A stretch of 64,000 bases of DNA from Argopecten irradians (lineage: Eukaryota > Mollusca > Bivalvia > Pectinida > Pectinidae), in the NCBI RefSeq assembly GCF_041381155.1, contig NC_091134.1:72313469-72377468 (forward strand). The letters run 5' to 3'. Shown here in pieces: positions 33,047 to 43,597 of the stretch. Numbering within the stretch: position 1 is the first letter of the stretch; each line of letters starts with the position of its first letter. The notes under the pieces are model-generated. The model made no database searches. It saw nothing but the letters and a program-made list of their open reading frames with translations, and was not told where the DNA came from. Made by a program: the position numbers and the translations under genes.

Positions 33047-33310
33047 TTAGATCCTGCTTAGAAAATCAGCTCCGACGTTGTCCCGCCCTCGTATAGCACG
33101 GATCTTAATCCGATAGGGCTGAAGTTGGAGAGCCCAACGCATCAATCTTGAATTGACACCCTTCATCTTATTCAAATACACAAGAGGTTGGTGGTCTGTC
33201 TCTAAGACAAATTCTCGTCCATACAGATACTTCTGGAACTTTTGGACTGCCCACACGACTGCCAAACATTCCTTCTCCACTACCGCGTACCCCCTCTCAC
33301 TCTCAGACAT
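33047..33310 (-). pseudogene. gypsy RNase H fragment inserted in YR gag
   Basis: An 87-aa minus frame reading as the last part of a Ty3/gypsy RNase H: ERGYAVVEKECLAVVWA, FVLETDHQPLVYL and GADFLSR. It is quite unlike the DIRS-type RNase H of the surrounding element. A stop codon follows directly after the domain, as expected if RNase H is the end of pol (Gmr1-type order). It interrupts the gag ORF between 33303 and about 33010. Confidence 0.85.
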
Positions 33311-34040
33311 ACTTCATCAATGGGGCTGCCAATTCCAGCTTACCCTGCACAACGATTGTTACAAATATCTGAAATGCCAGATTCCATTGTTCCATAGATC
33401 GAATAGGAACAGCACGGGATTTTGGAATGAGTGCCAAATTATTTGCATCCATTGTGAGCTCATAAGTCTCAGTTTGTTTTGTTTGTACTAAGGCCCCAAA
33501 ATCTACAAATTGTTCAGCCCAAATTTTTTGTTTTAGCCGAATATCCACATTAACATCAAGAGGGCGCGAGATTGAATTCAACGGTAAAGATTCACTAGTG
33601 TTTAGAGCTGGTGTACCTGTTAGATTTGCTAAGGCACTTATGCCAAAGGAAGGCTCTGTTGATGCTGAAGCTGTCGGCTGCATAGTAGCCAGTTCTGGAG
33701 CTGCAGTTACAGTGGACGTGGCCACCATTGACGTAGGTCGACTCAGCACAGCTGGGATTTGCGCCGTTGTTGATGAAGCCTGTGAGAATTGGGGGTCGGT
33801 TGATGGTGCTGACGCCTGCATGACCAGTCCATCAGCTTTCATTTGACGCAGCATTTCTGCTGCCAACTCTGCCACCCCTGGGAAGACAGGTGGAGTTGTT
33901 ACTGTTGCAGTGGACACTACTGGTATGTTGCTTGATGGCACTGTATTGGGCCCTATAGCTGCACCTGGCACCGGAATCTCGCTTTCTGTGGCCCCATCAT
34001 CATTGGGCGCTGTTTGGCGACTTGGTCCGTACCAGAGCAT
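33303..34040 (-). CDS. Gag-like N-terminal ORF of YR retroelement
   Basis: A 245-aa ORF with a long low-complexity Thr/Ala/Pro/Ser-rich region and a conserved-looking C-terminal part (LKQKIWAEQFVDFGAL through EQWNLAFQIF). The latter matches the style of Gag-like ORF1 proteins that precede zinc fingers in DIRS/Ngaro elements. The ORF stops where the gypsy RNase H fragment begins; its natural continuation is the zinc-finger frame at 32981-32565. Confidence 0.7.
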   Translation of the reverse strand: MLWYGPSRQTAPNDDGATESEIPVPGAAIGPNTVPSSNIPVVSTATVTTPPVFPGVAELAAEMLRQMKADGLVMQASAPSTDPQFSQASSTTAQIPAVLSRPTSMVATSTVTAAPELATMQPTASASTEPSFGISALANLTGTPALNTSESLPLNSISRPLDVNVDIRLKQKIWAEQFVDFGALVQTKQTETYELTMDANNLALIPKSRAVPIRSMEQWNLAFQIFVTIVVQGKLELAAPLMKYV

Positions 34041-34687
34041 GTCGCTCTTTGGCTCTCCTGGTCGGCCGTGTTGCTGGCATGGTCAATATCCCTCAAAAAC
34101 AAAATTAAACAATTTCAACAAGGCTGAGATACTAGGTGAAGCCAGAGTGTATCTATATTTATAGCTTCATCTTTCCACCACAGCCCTTTAAGGCTTTACA
34201 CAATAAATATATATATTAAATATAAAAAGCTGAAATAGCTACAGCATATGTGTTTAGGATAAAATGAAAGCATGCAAACAGTAAGTCCACTAGTATATGA
34301 ATAGCTGCCACAGTGAAATAAACCTACACCTTCTGCAAATGTTCAACAATGGTGATAAAATAAACATTATCCCACAAGAACTCAGCACACCAATGGTGCA
34401 AACATTATGCCCACATGTGCAAAGCAACCAAGCTCACCTATGGTGATGGCGTCGTACGCCATCCCACATGAACCAATGTAATAAGGTGTGAACTGGGCAA
34501 AATTATAATACAGTTAAACTGTACTCCTTACCTCACTGTTTGCATACTTATCATAACCCGTACCTAGATAACTTACGATGTATCATAAAATTTTGAGTGT
34601 TGAAACTACCATATGTATATGTGAAATAACCACTCAGTCATAAATGTAAACAAAACAAAGACCCTTTGAGACAACCCCGGAAGTTCG
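34041..34687. other. non-coding stretch between SGNH and gag ORFs
   Basis: About 650 bp without coding signal on the element's strand. It could be an intron or an untranslated linker. A hairpin-prone ggcgtcgtacgcc lies at 34447-34459. Confidence 0.45.
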
Positions 34688-35446
34688 TCAGATAAACCAT
34701 AACACGCATGTGTAGTAACCCAGATGCATTGAATCCGCTTTTGAGACGGCCCCTTTTCTGAGAACAAAGAAAATCAGGCCATTGACATATAAACAAAAAC
34801 CATATCGAGACTTTACCTTAAACTGAAACCACGGAGACACATACTTTAAATTGCACTGTGTAATTCTCCGATAGGACGAAAGCACTGCCCCACGGACACT
34901 CCGAATGTATTTAGGCATGCCGCATGAGTAATTCAAATGAACGCCGTCCGACAAAAACACATTTTGTGCACTGGCTTTCAATCCCTTATGCTTATGGTAC
35001 GTAACATGTGGTATTTCCGATATGTGGTCTTTCAAAACACAGTTCACCTTCCGTACAGAGTCATTATACAAAGCTGCAGGTAAGCAACGAGTCCTCACAC
35101 GAGGCAACAACTGCAACACGCCAACATGGCGGACACCGTGTCCGAACACTAACCAGCTCGCAACAGACAAAATATCCTGAGCTATCTTGGTCGGATCCAC
35201 ACTAACGTGATCCAGATCATTACCACCAATCTGTAGCATGACTGCATCAGGTTTAACATGCTCAATGTAACTCGAAAAATCCCTTGTGAACATATCGCGC
35301 ACCTTCCCACCTCCTTTGCCTTTAAACATAACAAAAACATCGTCCTCGGACAAACGTAGATTAGTCCATCCCGAACTATCTCTACTCACTTCCTCCCCAA
35401 GCCGTCTGACATAGCTATGTCCCATAACTAAAACTTTTACACGCAT
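34688..35446 (-). CDS. SGNH hydrolase-like ORF of YR retroelement
   Basis: Predicted esterase/lipase-fold protein. I prefer the internal Met at 35446, which gives MRVKVLVMGHS; the frame opens at 35482. SGNH blocks are visible: GHS with Ser23 (numbered from 35482), QIGGND at about 85-89, and the catalytic Asp/His block SDGVH at 178-182. SGNH ORFs are reported in some Ngaro-type elements and in CR1-type ORF1 proteins; their role in retrotransposition is unknown. It lies at the 5' end of the element with the same orientation as gag and pol. The C-terminal ~50 residues look like read-through. Confidence 0.78.
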   Translation of the reverse strand: MRVKVLVMGHSYVRRLGEEVSRDSSGWTNLRLSEDDVFVMFKGKGGGKVRDMFTRDFSSYIEHVKPDAVMLQIGGNDLDHVSVDPTKIAQDILSVASWLVFGHGVRHVGVLQLLPRVRTRCLPAALYNDSVRKVNCVLKDHISEIPHVTYHKHKGLKASAQNVFLSDGVHLNYSCGMPKYIRSVRGAVLSSYRRITQCNLKYVSPWFQFKVKSRYGFCLYVNGLIFFVLRKGAVSKADSMHLGYYTCVLWFI

Positions 35447-35482
35447 CGTTGAGCAGAAGATTGTGACCCGGAAGGTAAACAA

Positions 35483-35640
35483 ACTGGCAAAACGTGGGAT
35501 TAAATCAATATAAAAAATGGCGCCTACCTTGCCGTGAGAATTTTCTGAGTGACGCTATCAAAGGTCACGTGATCACATATCCCTTCGCGTGACCTTTTGT
35601 GTGGTCCATCAGGGCTGACCACTTCACTCCAAAAATATTC
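35483..35640. other. junction between YR element and CR1-like LINE
   Basis: Short spacer containing tcacgtgatcac (35565-35576) and a second cacgtg-like word; possibly element 5' sequence. No gene. Confidence 0.4.
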
Positions 35641-35695
35641 GCATGGCGCCAAACAAAATAAGAATACTTTGTAACAAATTGTTGTTTTAAATCAA

Positions 35696-36340
35696 GTGAA
35701 TGCTATTTCGGACCACCTTTCAAATTCATTGCTTTTTGTGAACTCCAGCAGACAGAATGGTGATATTTACAAGACTCTTGATGACTCTGTCACCATAACA
35801 CTCTTCCACACAACAGGGACAATACTTGTGCAAGACACAAACTATTTAGGATGGTCGGAGAACTTTATTAAAGATTATAAGACCACAATCGAGGACAACA
35901 CAAACGTGACGTGATCAGAGATAATGCTGACAACTCGGGACCACTTATAACCTCTACACCAATTAACCACAGTACCACTGGAGTTTTGTTCATTGGACCA
36001 TACCAAATTTGACGTTCCTTCGCTTTGTGAGGAATCTGCTATTTCTTCAGCCAACACCACAAGCGAAATGGAAAAATTTATGGTTGGTGTTCAAAACTTT
36101 CTGGATGACCTTTCGGCCACATTTACAACTCATGTAAAGTCTACAGAACAACAACTATGCCTAATCCGGGACGAGATCAAGGCCATTCAGTCACATGTTA
36201 CTGTCTGTGAAAACCACACCCGGTCTGATATTATTCAGGTCAATGATGCAATAGGCAACATGGACAAAGAAATGAAAAATGTTAACAAATCTATTGAAAA
36301 AAAATTCAATCATATTTCTGACTCTGCAGACCATAAATGA
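35696..36340 (+). pseudogene. CR1-like ORF1, N-terminal part
   Basis: Two frames: 35696-35914 (72 aa, with an ITLFHTTGTILVQ segment) and 35993-36340 (115 aa, heptad-like and probably coiled coil). Both read as the N-terminal region preceding the esterase domain in ORF1. A stop at 35914 and a frameshift near 36300 disrupt it. Confidence 0.65.
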
Positions 36341-37232
36341 GTCTAAATCTACAGTGTCAACCACACCCGCTGAATCTCCACGCGCTACACAAAACAGACA
36401 AGTCAAGGAAAATGTTTATGATGAAATCCCAAGTGTGAAAACATATACTAACACTGCAAATGCATGCACACAAACAGCGGCCGATAAGAAAACACATACT
36501 GAAACAAAACGCCGCAACTCGGCAAACACTCATGATAATCAAGCAGGAGAAAAATCACCGCATCAAAAAAGGGCAAGAGCCAAAACTCTAATTGTTGGCA
36601 GCTCCATTCTAAAAGGAATAAATCCAAAAGGTCAAAGGCAAAACGTCACAGTGTCAAAAAATCGTGGAGCCAAGATATCCGATCCTGTCTCCAAGATCAA
36701 AAGCATGGATATCGATGATTACTCGGACGTAATCATCTATGTCGGCGGTAACACCGCGGCCAAACAAGAGTCAATCCGAGATTTTTATGATTCATACGAA
36801 CGTCTGCTTAATGCTGTGAGCCCAAAACAACCTATTATTTGTGGACTTGCCCCTCGTCTGGATGCTGATGGTGTGCCTTATAATATAATTTTGCAGGATC
36901 TAGCATCCAAAAAGGGATTTACATTCGTGGATGTGTACTCTAACTTCATTTTTAGTAATGGTGCTCCTGTGAAATATTTACTGCACGCTGACGGAATACA
37001 TCTAACATCAGCAGGAACATCAGCACTCCTTAAGTGCATAGACCAAATTAAACCAATACTGTGGCAATCTACTTCAGCGACGCGGAATGAGAGACGACCA
37101 TCATATAACGACCATACTAATAGAGGATGGAATCAACCACCCCAGCTGTATAGCAGCCACACACACCGCAGTAACACTAGGTGTTTTAACTGTGGTCAAA
37201 TTGGACACGTTGTGTCGGAATGTGTTTACTAG
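36279..37232 (+). CDS. CR1-like ORF1, SGNH esterase and zinc knuckle
   Basis: A 317-aa ORF. SGNH blocks are IVGSS with Ser108, YVGGN at 154-158 and ADGIHL with Asp238 and His241. A CCHC knuckle lies near the end (C302, C305, H310, C315). An esterase domain in ORF1 is known in CR1-group LINEs, and the knuckle is consistent with RNA binding in an ORF1 ribonucleoprotein. The first ~20 residues belong to the frame of the previous ORF, so the natural start is upstream. Confidence 0.82.
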   Translation: MLTNLLKKNSIIFLTLQTINESKSTVSTTPAESPRATQNRQVKENVYDEIPSVKTYTNTANACTQTAADKKTHTETKRRNSANTHDNQAGEKSPHQKRARAKTLIVGSSILKGINPKGQRQNVTVSKNRGAKISDPVSKIKSMDIDDYSDVIIYVGGNTAAKQESIRDFYDSYERLLNAVSPKQPIICGLAPRLDADGVPYNIILQDLASKKGFTFVDVYSNFIFSNGAPVKYLLHADGIHLTSAGTSALLKCIDQIKPILWQSTSATRNERRPSYNDHTNRGWNQPPQLYSSHTHRSNTRCFNCGQIGHVVSECVY

Positions 37233-37241
37233 GACCACGCG

Positions 37242-38455
37242 GACAGGTCTTGTCTTAGTTCGTACCAGCTGTGTAATAATAGATTCGCTATTTTACCTTC
37301 TCTGTGTACTAACTGTAACCTCAATTACAGTAGTAAATCTGACAAAGAGTGTGTATTATGTGAACAAAACCAACACCATATGGATAGTTATGTCAGTGAA
37401 AGCAATCAACCCGGCATCGTAAACAATGCATCTTTCAATGATGACGATTGTAATATTGTTCACAATGATATTAGCATAACATGTAATTCTAGTCATGCGT
37501 CTTTAAACTATGATGATACTGTTCAAACCGATGATAACATGTTTTGTATAACTAGTGACGTGCCTTTGAATACGGATGCTATTGTTGATAATATGTCCGA
37601 CAATGCTTATATGTACATTCTGTTGAAATTTATAATTTTAGTAACAAATTTGGATTGAAACATCGAGGTTTACATATGTGTAGCTGGAACATTAGACATT
37701 TAATTCCCAAATTAGATGAATTAGAATCTTTTTTCGGTGACAAAAGTGACCCAATACATATAATTGGTCTTTGTGAAACATTTTTAAATCCTGAAATCTC
37801 TAATGATATTATCAGTATTGATGGTTACACCATTCAGCGAAAAGACCGAACAGATCAAATAGGTGGTGGCATAGTTGTGTACTTATATGATGACTTAAAT
37901 TATACTAGGAGAATGGACATCGAAGATCCATCTTTAGAAACCATATGGTTACAAATCAACATCCCTAAGTACAAAAATGTTTTATTATGTTATGTATATA
38001 GACCACCCAGATCACTTGTATCTTGGATTGATGCATTTGATAGTCAAATCGAAAAAGCCGCTAATGAAAACTTAGATATAATCTTAATGGGGGACTTCAA
38101 TATTGATATAATCAATGGCTGTACTAATAACAGATGGAATACCATCACTACATGTTATGGTCTGTCTCAATTAGTTAATAAACCTACAAGAGTAGATCAT
38201 TCATCCAGTACAATAATAGATCATGTTTATTCTACAAACGAAGACTTAATTAGTGAAGTACAAATACCTTGCATTGCTTTAAGTGACCATTATCCCGTAT
38301 TTATCACCAAAGCATGTAAAAGACCCATTTTTCAGAGTAAAAACAACTGTCATAAAACAATAACTTACAGATGTTTCAACAGTTTTGACAGAGAAAAATT
38401 CTTGCAAAACTTCATGAAACAACTATCGATGACCTCTTTCTTATTGATGATGTAA
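37242..38455 (+). pseudogene. CR1-like ORF2, Cys-rich leader and AP endonuclease
   Basis: From 37242 an open frame has paired CxxC motifs (CTNC and CVLC, about 37308-37352), a possible zinc ribbon, and runs to 37658. After a frameshift near 37630 the AP endonuclease follows (37655-38455): MCSWNIR, GLCETF, GGGIVVY, YRPP, MGDFN with catalytic Asp, and SDHYPV with the Asp-His pair. All catalytic landmarks are present, but the frames are broken. Endonuclease homology fades at 38455. Confidence 0.85.
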
Positions 38456-38839
38456 ATGAAGCTTTACAGATATTTTTACTGCCTTAATTGGAGTATTAAA
38501 TAGACATGCTCCAATAAAAACGAAAAGAATAAAAAGGTATAAGCAACCCGAATGGTATAATGAGGATATAAAACAAGCCAGAATAAAATGAGATTACCAT
38601 CATAAGAATGGTCATTGGAACTTATTTAAATACTGGAGAAATAAAGCTAAGAATTTGTTAGTAACTTCAAAAAGAAACTTTTTCATCAATGCAGTAGAAA
38701 ACAATAAGAATACAAGTGTTTTATGGAATCACTTAAAATCATTTCGCTCCAAATCTTCAAATTCGACAATACCGTCAACCCTAAAAGACGGGGATGTTAC
38801 ACTTAACCAAAAACAGGATATAATAGAACATCTCAATAA

Positions 38840-39440
38840 TGTAGTACATTGTATAACGATGCCTTGAAATGGAAATTTAATTTAAAGATTTAAGTTAAAG
38901 TAAGCTATATATAACTTGATAATTTGATTGACCAATGTGAATATATCTTCAGGCAGTTGATTTAGGAACATCGTCTAAGTCCACATAGGAAGTTATTTCA
39001 TATCTAGGAAGTTGTTATTCAATCATTGCCTGACATCATTTTAGGGAATCGTGATCTTTACGCCATTCCTGCTTCCTGGTATCGAATATATAAGAGACTA
39101 GGGATATTCTTTAAAACACACTCCACAAACACTCCACAGACACTCCGGACACAACATACACTGCAGACATGACACACTTCACACCAGGACACCTCTACAG
39201 ATACCAACATTAGGAAGCATGGAAATTAATTGTAGGAACATGTATTTTAGTAGACGGAGAAGTTATGATTGTAATTCCCGTCAGGATGTATAGGACTATA
39301 CAGTCCTTTATCCACTGTACTAAGTATATATATGGAACCAAATAAAACAACTCCATCGACACGAACATCACGAGCCATAGGAGAACAACCAACATCAAGC
39401 CATATACCAACTGCCATGTAAAGAAAAGGCATTTCGTTAT
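38840..39440. mobile_element. 601-bp insertion in LINE ORF2 (solo LTR or TIR element)
   Basis: ORF2 homology breaks at 38839 and resumes in frame at 39441. AATAA occurs at both junctions (38835-38839, 39441-39445), consistent with a 5-bp target-site duplication. The insert starts TGTAG and has a TATA box (about 39087-39095) and aataaa (39341-39346), like an LTR, but ends ...CGTTAT and not CA. Alternatively, near-terminal inverted repeats (tataacga at 38852; tcgttata at 39435) with TA suggest a DNA element. A 61-aa minus ORF inside is unrecognised. Confidence 0.72.
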
Positions 39441-39530
39441 AATAAACACTTTGTCAATATATCCCATGGTGTAGCAAAAACTCCCCTTAATGAACAAGAT
39501 CATACATTACTTGAAAACCATGTACTAAAC

Positions 39531-41091
39531 ATGGTACCTAATCATGCTGAATTTTCTATTCCGTTAATTTCTTTTCAAGGCGTCTTTGATCTCGTGAATA
39601 ATCTAAATACTTCAAAAGCCACTGGGATTGATGGTGTTGGACCCAAAATTATCAAGCTGTGTGTTCAACAGCTAGCTCCACACAAAGCGTACATAATCAA
39701 TTTAAGTTTGCAATCTGGTATCTTCCCCGCTAGACTAAAAGAGGCCAGAGTAACTCCTTTATTTAAAGGAGGTAATGTTGATGAAGCTGGAAACTATAGA
39801 CCAATTTCTGTACTACCGACACTTGCTAAAATAATTGAAAGACATGTTACGGATCACTTAAACAGATACCTCCTTAAATATGAACTTCTCCACTCTGCAC
39901 AATCAGGATTTAGAGAAAATCACTCATGTCAAACAGCTCTAGTTAAATTAATAGATCAGTGGAGAATTAACATTGATAATAATGATTTAATCGGTAGCAT
40001 TTTCTTAGATCTTAAAAAAGCATTTGACTTAGTAGACCATAGAGTTCTATTGCATAAATTGAAATTAATGAAAATATCAGCACATAGTTTACTTTGGTTT
40101 GAATCATATCTTAACCAAAGAAATCAATCGGTTAAAATTGAGAACATTAAATCTACCTCCCAACAAGTTATATCAGGTGTTCCTCAGGGATCAATACTTG
40201 GTCCTCTGCTGTTTATTTTGTATACATTCAAATATCGACATGTATGCTGATGACTCTACCATCCACATCAACGGCACGACTCTTGATGTAATTCAATCAA
40301 ATCTCCAAATTGACCTAAATCATATAAAGCAGTGGTGTACAAATAACAATATGGCTTTTAATAAAGAAAAAACAACATGTATGCTCCTTGGCAAACCTAG
40401 AGCATTACATACTGCAGGAGTTTTAGAGCTTGAATTAGACAATTACATATTAAACTCAGTCACTACACAAAAAGTGCTAGGGATACACATTGATCACACC
40501 CTTAGATGGAATGAACAAGTTAATAAGGTTTACTCTAAATTGGCAACTAGATTAGCCCTCCTCAGAAAATTAAATACCTATTTGTCAAAAGACGCGAAAC
40601 TGTTGTATTATCATGCTTATATCTCACCAATTCTTGACTATGCGTCTATTGTCTGGGGAAATTGTACTAAAGAACAGATAAAACAATTAACAAAAATTCA
40701 AAAGCAGGCATTGAGAATAATTCTTAATAAACCACCTCTCACACCTTCTAAGGAAATGTTTAATGAACTCAAAATACTACCCTTTGAGTATAGAATCAAA
40801 TACCACATGTGTGTGTTAATATATAAATCAATTCACGGACTGGCCCCTGAATACATATCAACATTATTTACACCAGTTTCATCCAACTGTTCGTATGGTC
40901 TAAGGTCAGCCTCAAAAGATGCTTTTATGCTCCCAAAGCCTCGTACAGAACTAATGAAAAAGCCATTTAGCTACTATGGAGTGATTAACTGGAATTTATT
41001 ACCCAGGCAAATTAAAGAATGTACACCACTTGCAAATTTTAAATACCGATTAAAAATGCATTTATTGCAAATGTATATTGAAATTGATTAA
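39531..41091 (+). pseudogene. CR1-like ORF2, reverse transcriptase
   Basis: Frame one (39531-40250) has the RT start (KATGIDGVGPKI), NYRPISVLP, the DLKKAFD catalytic Asp block and SGVPQGSILGP. A frameshift between 40190 and 40245 moves to frame two (40099-41091), which begins with the active-site YADD and continues through the thumb to the C-terminal region (LPPF-type end, stop at 41091). About 300 bp of 3' UTR follow. Enzymatically complete apart from the frameshift. Confidence 0.88.
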
Positions 41092-41371
41092 ATGTTGTAA
41101 ACAACACAATCGAGATCCTGTCCTTGAATAGTATGTGGTGATGAATCTATTTTTACTTTGATTCATCTAACTTAATTTGTAGTCGTAGTTGATATACATT
41201 TAAATGTAAATGTTTTCGTATGTTATTTTTTTTATTAATTACCTTAGTTTAGTTGATTTACTTCTATCTATACATGTATAATTTGTCATATTATTGTCTG
41301 TTGTATTGCATGCTTTTGTGTCGACCCCATGGGAGATGAGCCATTGGCTCAATGGGTCATCGACGTTTAAA

Positions 41372-41398
41372 TAAAGTTATTATTATTATTATTATTAT
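41372..41398 (+). repeat. (TTA)n 3' tail of CR1-like LINE
   Basis: The LINE ends aataaagttattatta..., about seven TTA units. This is the microsatellite-type tail of CR1/L2-group elements and marks the 3' end. Confidence 0.88.
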
Positions 41399-41399
41399 G

Positions 41400-41820
41400 C
41401 GAATTCACGGAGAAACCTGATGGGCTTATCCACCCAAAGGATAATATTCTACAAATAAGAAATTTGTTGATCGAAAAATATAAAGATGTGAAAAAGGAAT
41501 GTCTATCGGTAAGCAAAAATTCGACCATCATCTTCTTAGACATACCCTATATATCTACCGAACAGTGGAACAAAAGCAAAGGATGTACTAACTTGACGCA
41601 GTTCAAAGTAGCAGATGTCACGATGAAGAAATTAAGGCGCTAAACGCCGAGAGGCCTTCCCCTCGTCTTTCACAAGACATTATACAAAGCAGCAAATCTA
41701 AAAATAAACCAACGGTGTATAAAAAGACTTTCTCAGTATATACAGATGGGATTCATCCAGGAAACGTCCTATCAAGATTGTGGGCTCTGAGAATCCAACA
41801 AACTGTCCGTACACTTCATT
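41400..41820 (+). pseudogene. SGNH-like ORF relic upstream of second LINE
   Basis: From 41403 an open frame reads IIFLDIPYISTEQWN and, after a stop near 41641, YTDGIHPGNVLSRLW. The D-G-I-H-P segment resembles the last block of SGNH-type hydrolases. It begins exactly at the end of the preceding LINE, so that LINE probably inserted into it. Its owner is unclear: either the 5' region of the second LINE or another element. Confidence 0.5.
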
Positions 41821-41855
41821 CCTGAAAATAAACAGCTGGTAAGATAAGATAGGGA

Positions 41856-42650
41856 GTGCCCTGTTCTATCTTCACCCTGTATATTTACATAAAACGGGAC
41901 AATGGATCCAACAACTCACATTTACTATCAAAGAAAAGACCAAGATTCTTAAGTAATTCCTGCCCAAAATGTGATAAAATCTTCGAAGAAGGTAAAACAT
42001 ATATGGAGTTTTCAATGTGTGAACTAAAATACTGTATTGAATGCACCAACTTGTCGGCCACACTAGTCCAAGCCTTAAGAAATGAGAGTAGCTCAAACTT
42101 CATGTGGTCATGCTCTGTATGTAAAATTAACTTTCCATCGATGAGTAACATGAAAACAGCAATAGCGAATATGGACACAAAAAATGACCTACGCCTCAAA
42201 TCCTTAGAAAACAAACTTGATAATATCGACAAGACAGTGTCCAGAAAAGTCAAACAGGAAGTCCATGGAATGAAAATTGACATCATACAAGAAGTTACTC
42301 AAAGTGTCAAAGAAAACATGGCTGAAGCAGTAAGAGCAGAAGTTAGAGAAATAGAAGATCAAAAGAATAGGGCTTTAAACCTCATCGTATTCAACCTGTG
42401 TGAATCTACACGTCTCACTAGCGAAGAAAACAAAGATGATGATATCACTATGTTTAAAGTGATCTGTGATGCTATTGGAGTCAAAGATGTGATTGTTAAA
42501 AATGCAATACGATTAGGAGATCGGAAGGATAAAAAACAAGGCCACTGTTCCTGGGTTACAAGTAAGTGCCATCTACCCTGTAGAAGACTCCATAAACCTG
42601 ACAAACCCGGTATATTGAGGAAGATTGTACCAATTTTAACCAAAATGTAA
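41856..42650 (+). CDS. LINE ORF1 with PHD-like zinc finger
   Basis: A 264-aa ORF. A Cys-rich finger occupies residues 36-89 (C36, C39, C55, C60, C63, C86, C89), PHD-like. A coiled-coil helix follows at about 95-170 (MDTKNDLRLKSLENKLDNID...), then NLIVFNL at about 176, the beginning of a segment seen in such ORF1 proteins. The end after about 230 looks frameshifted. PHD-type ORF1 proteins are known in CR1-group LINEs. The start Met is uncertain. Confidence 0.75.
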   Translation: MPCSIFTLYIYIKRDNGSNNSHLLSKKRPRFLSNSCPKCDKIFEEGKTYMEFSMCELKYCIECTNLSATLVQALRNESSSNFMWSCSVCKINFPSMSNMKTAIANMDTKNDLRLKSLENKLDNIDKTVSRKVKQEVHGMKIDIIQEVTQSVKENMAEAVRAEVREIEDQKNRALNLIVFNLCESTRLTSEENKDDDITMFKVICDAIGVKDVIVKNAIRLGDRKDKKQGHCSWVTSKCHLPCRRLHKPDKPGILRKIVPILTKM

Positions 42651-42689
42651 ATACGGTATCTTTTAATCAAAAAACTTTAAAACAACTTA

Positions 42690-43460
42690 AAGTATTTTAC
42701 ACCAACGCAGACAGCCTACTAAACAAGAAAGGAGAACTTGAAACACTTACAGAAATAGGGAACTACGACATTATTGCCATTTCTGTAATATTACCAAAAA
42801 ATAGAAATAACTGTAACCTACAACTACTGGAATACAACATCCCCAATTATAGGCTATACAGTAAAGAAATTGAGGGCTACAACGGAAGAGGCGTCTGCAT
42901 CTACGTAAAAAACTCCATCGGTGCATCAGAAATTATCCATCACAATCTAGACAACGCTGAGTATATAGCTGTAGAAATTCAACTCCACAACACAGATTAG
43001 CTACTCTTTCAATGTATCTACAGAAGTCCCAATGCCCAAGCTGCCAACTCGATCTCGGATATAGAAAAAATACTTACAGTAGACCACGTCAGAAACCACA
43101 AGTATACTCATATTGTGAGTGTTGGAGACTTCAATATCAAAAACATCAACTGGACTGAGGAAGCTACAAACTGTAATGAAAACCACCCATCACTCAAATT
43201 CCTGGAAATTGTAAAAGATAACTTCCTTCATCAGCACATATTAAAGCAAACTAGAATTCATGAAGAACCAGCAATACTAGATTTACTTCTCACCAACGAA
43301 ATCAACATGGTTAATAACTTGGAAATTAATGCACCTCTTGGCAACAGTGACCATGCCACCATATCCTTCGACTTGAAACTGTATGGAGAATCAATAGCAA
43401 AAGCCCCAAGATACAACTACAACAAAGGAAACTACCATCGTATCCGATCAAACAAATAAT
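42690..43460 (+). pseudogene. second LINE AP endonuclease fragments
   Basis: From about 42690 a frame reads as the endonuclease N-terminus (YTNADSLLNKKGEL), interrupted by a stop at 42998-43000. It continues through CIYRSPN and, at 43115-43459, VGDFN (catalytic Asp), ILDLLLTN and NSDHATI (terminal Asp-His). The order and motifs are those of LINE endonucleases. Confidence 0.82.
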
Positions 43461-43597
43461 ATGGGACATAAATAGTAGTAACTCTGTGGATGAAGTTTGG
43501 GAGAACTTTACCGACATAATCCATAAAGAAATACAAGAAAATATACCAGTGTGTAAAGTATCTCATCGAAAATTTCGTACTCCATGGATGAGCGAAA

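Larger units (their letters stand above)
29900..35482 (-). mobile_element. Ngaro/DIRS-like tyrosine-recombinase retrotransposon
   Basis: Minus-strand order: SGNH hydrolase ORF, Gag-like ORF with zinc fingers, RT/RNase H ORF, tyrosine recombinase ORF. This combination identifies a YR retroelement; RT and recombinase sequence style point to Ngaro. There is no DDE integrase. A direct repeat pair at 29917-29936 and 30031-30050 just downstream of the recombinase fits the split repeats these elements carry. The gag region is broken by an unrelated gypsy RNase H fragment. Ends are approximate. Confidence 0.85.
35640..41398 (+). mobile_element. CR1-like LINE with SGNH ORF1
   Basis: ORF1 carries an SGNH esterase and a CCHC knuckle, and ORF2 carries AP endonuclease and RT. 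The 3' end is aataaag followed by (TTA)n at 41372-41398, a short microsatellite tail as in CR1/L2-group elements. ORF1 and ORF2 are each split by frameshifts, and ORF2 is interrupted by a 601-bp insertion at 38840-39440. The 5' limit is approximate. Confidence 0.85.

Noticed and set aside
39247..39432. 61-aa minus ORF inside the 601-bp insert
   Set aside because: It reads smoothly but matches no family I know and lies in a short insert with LTR-like signals.
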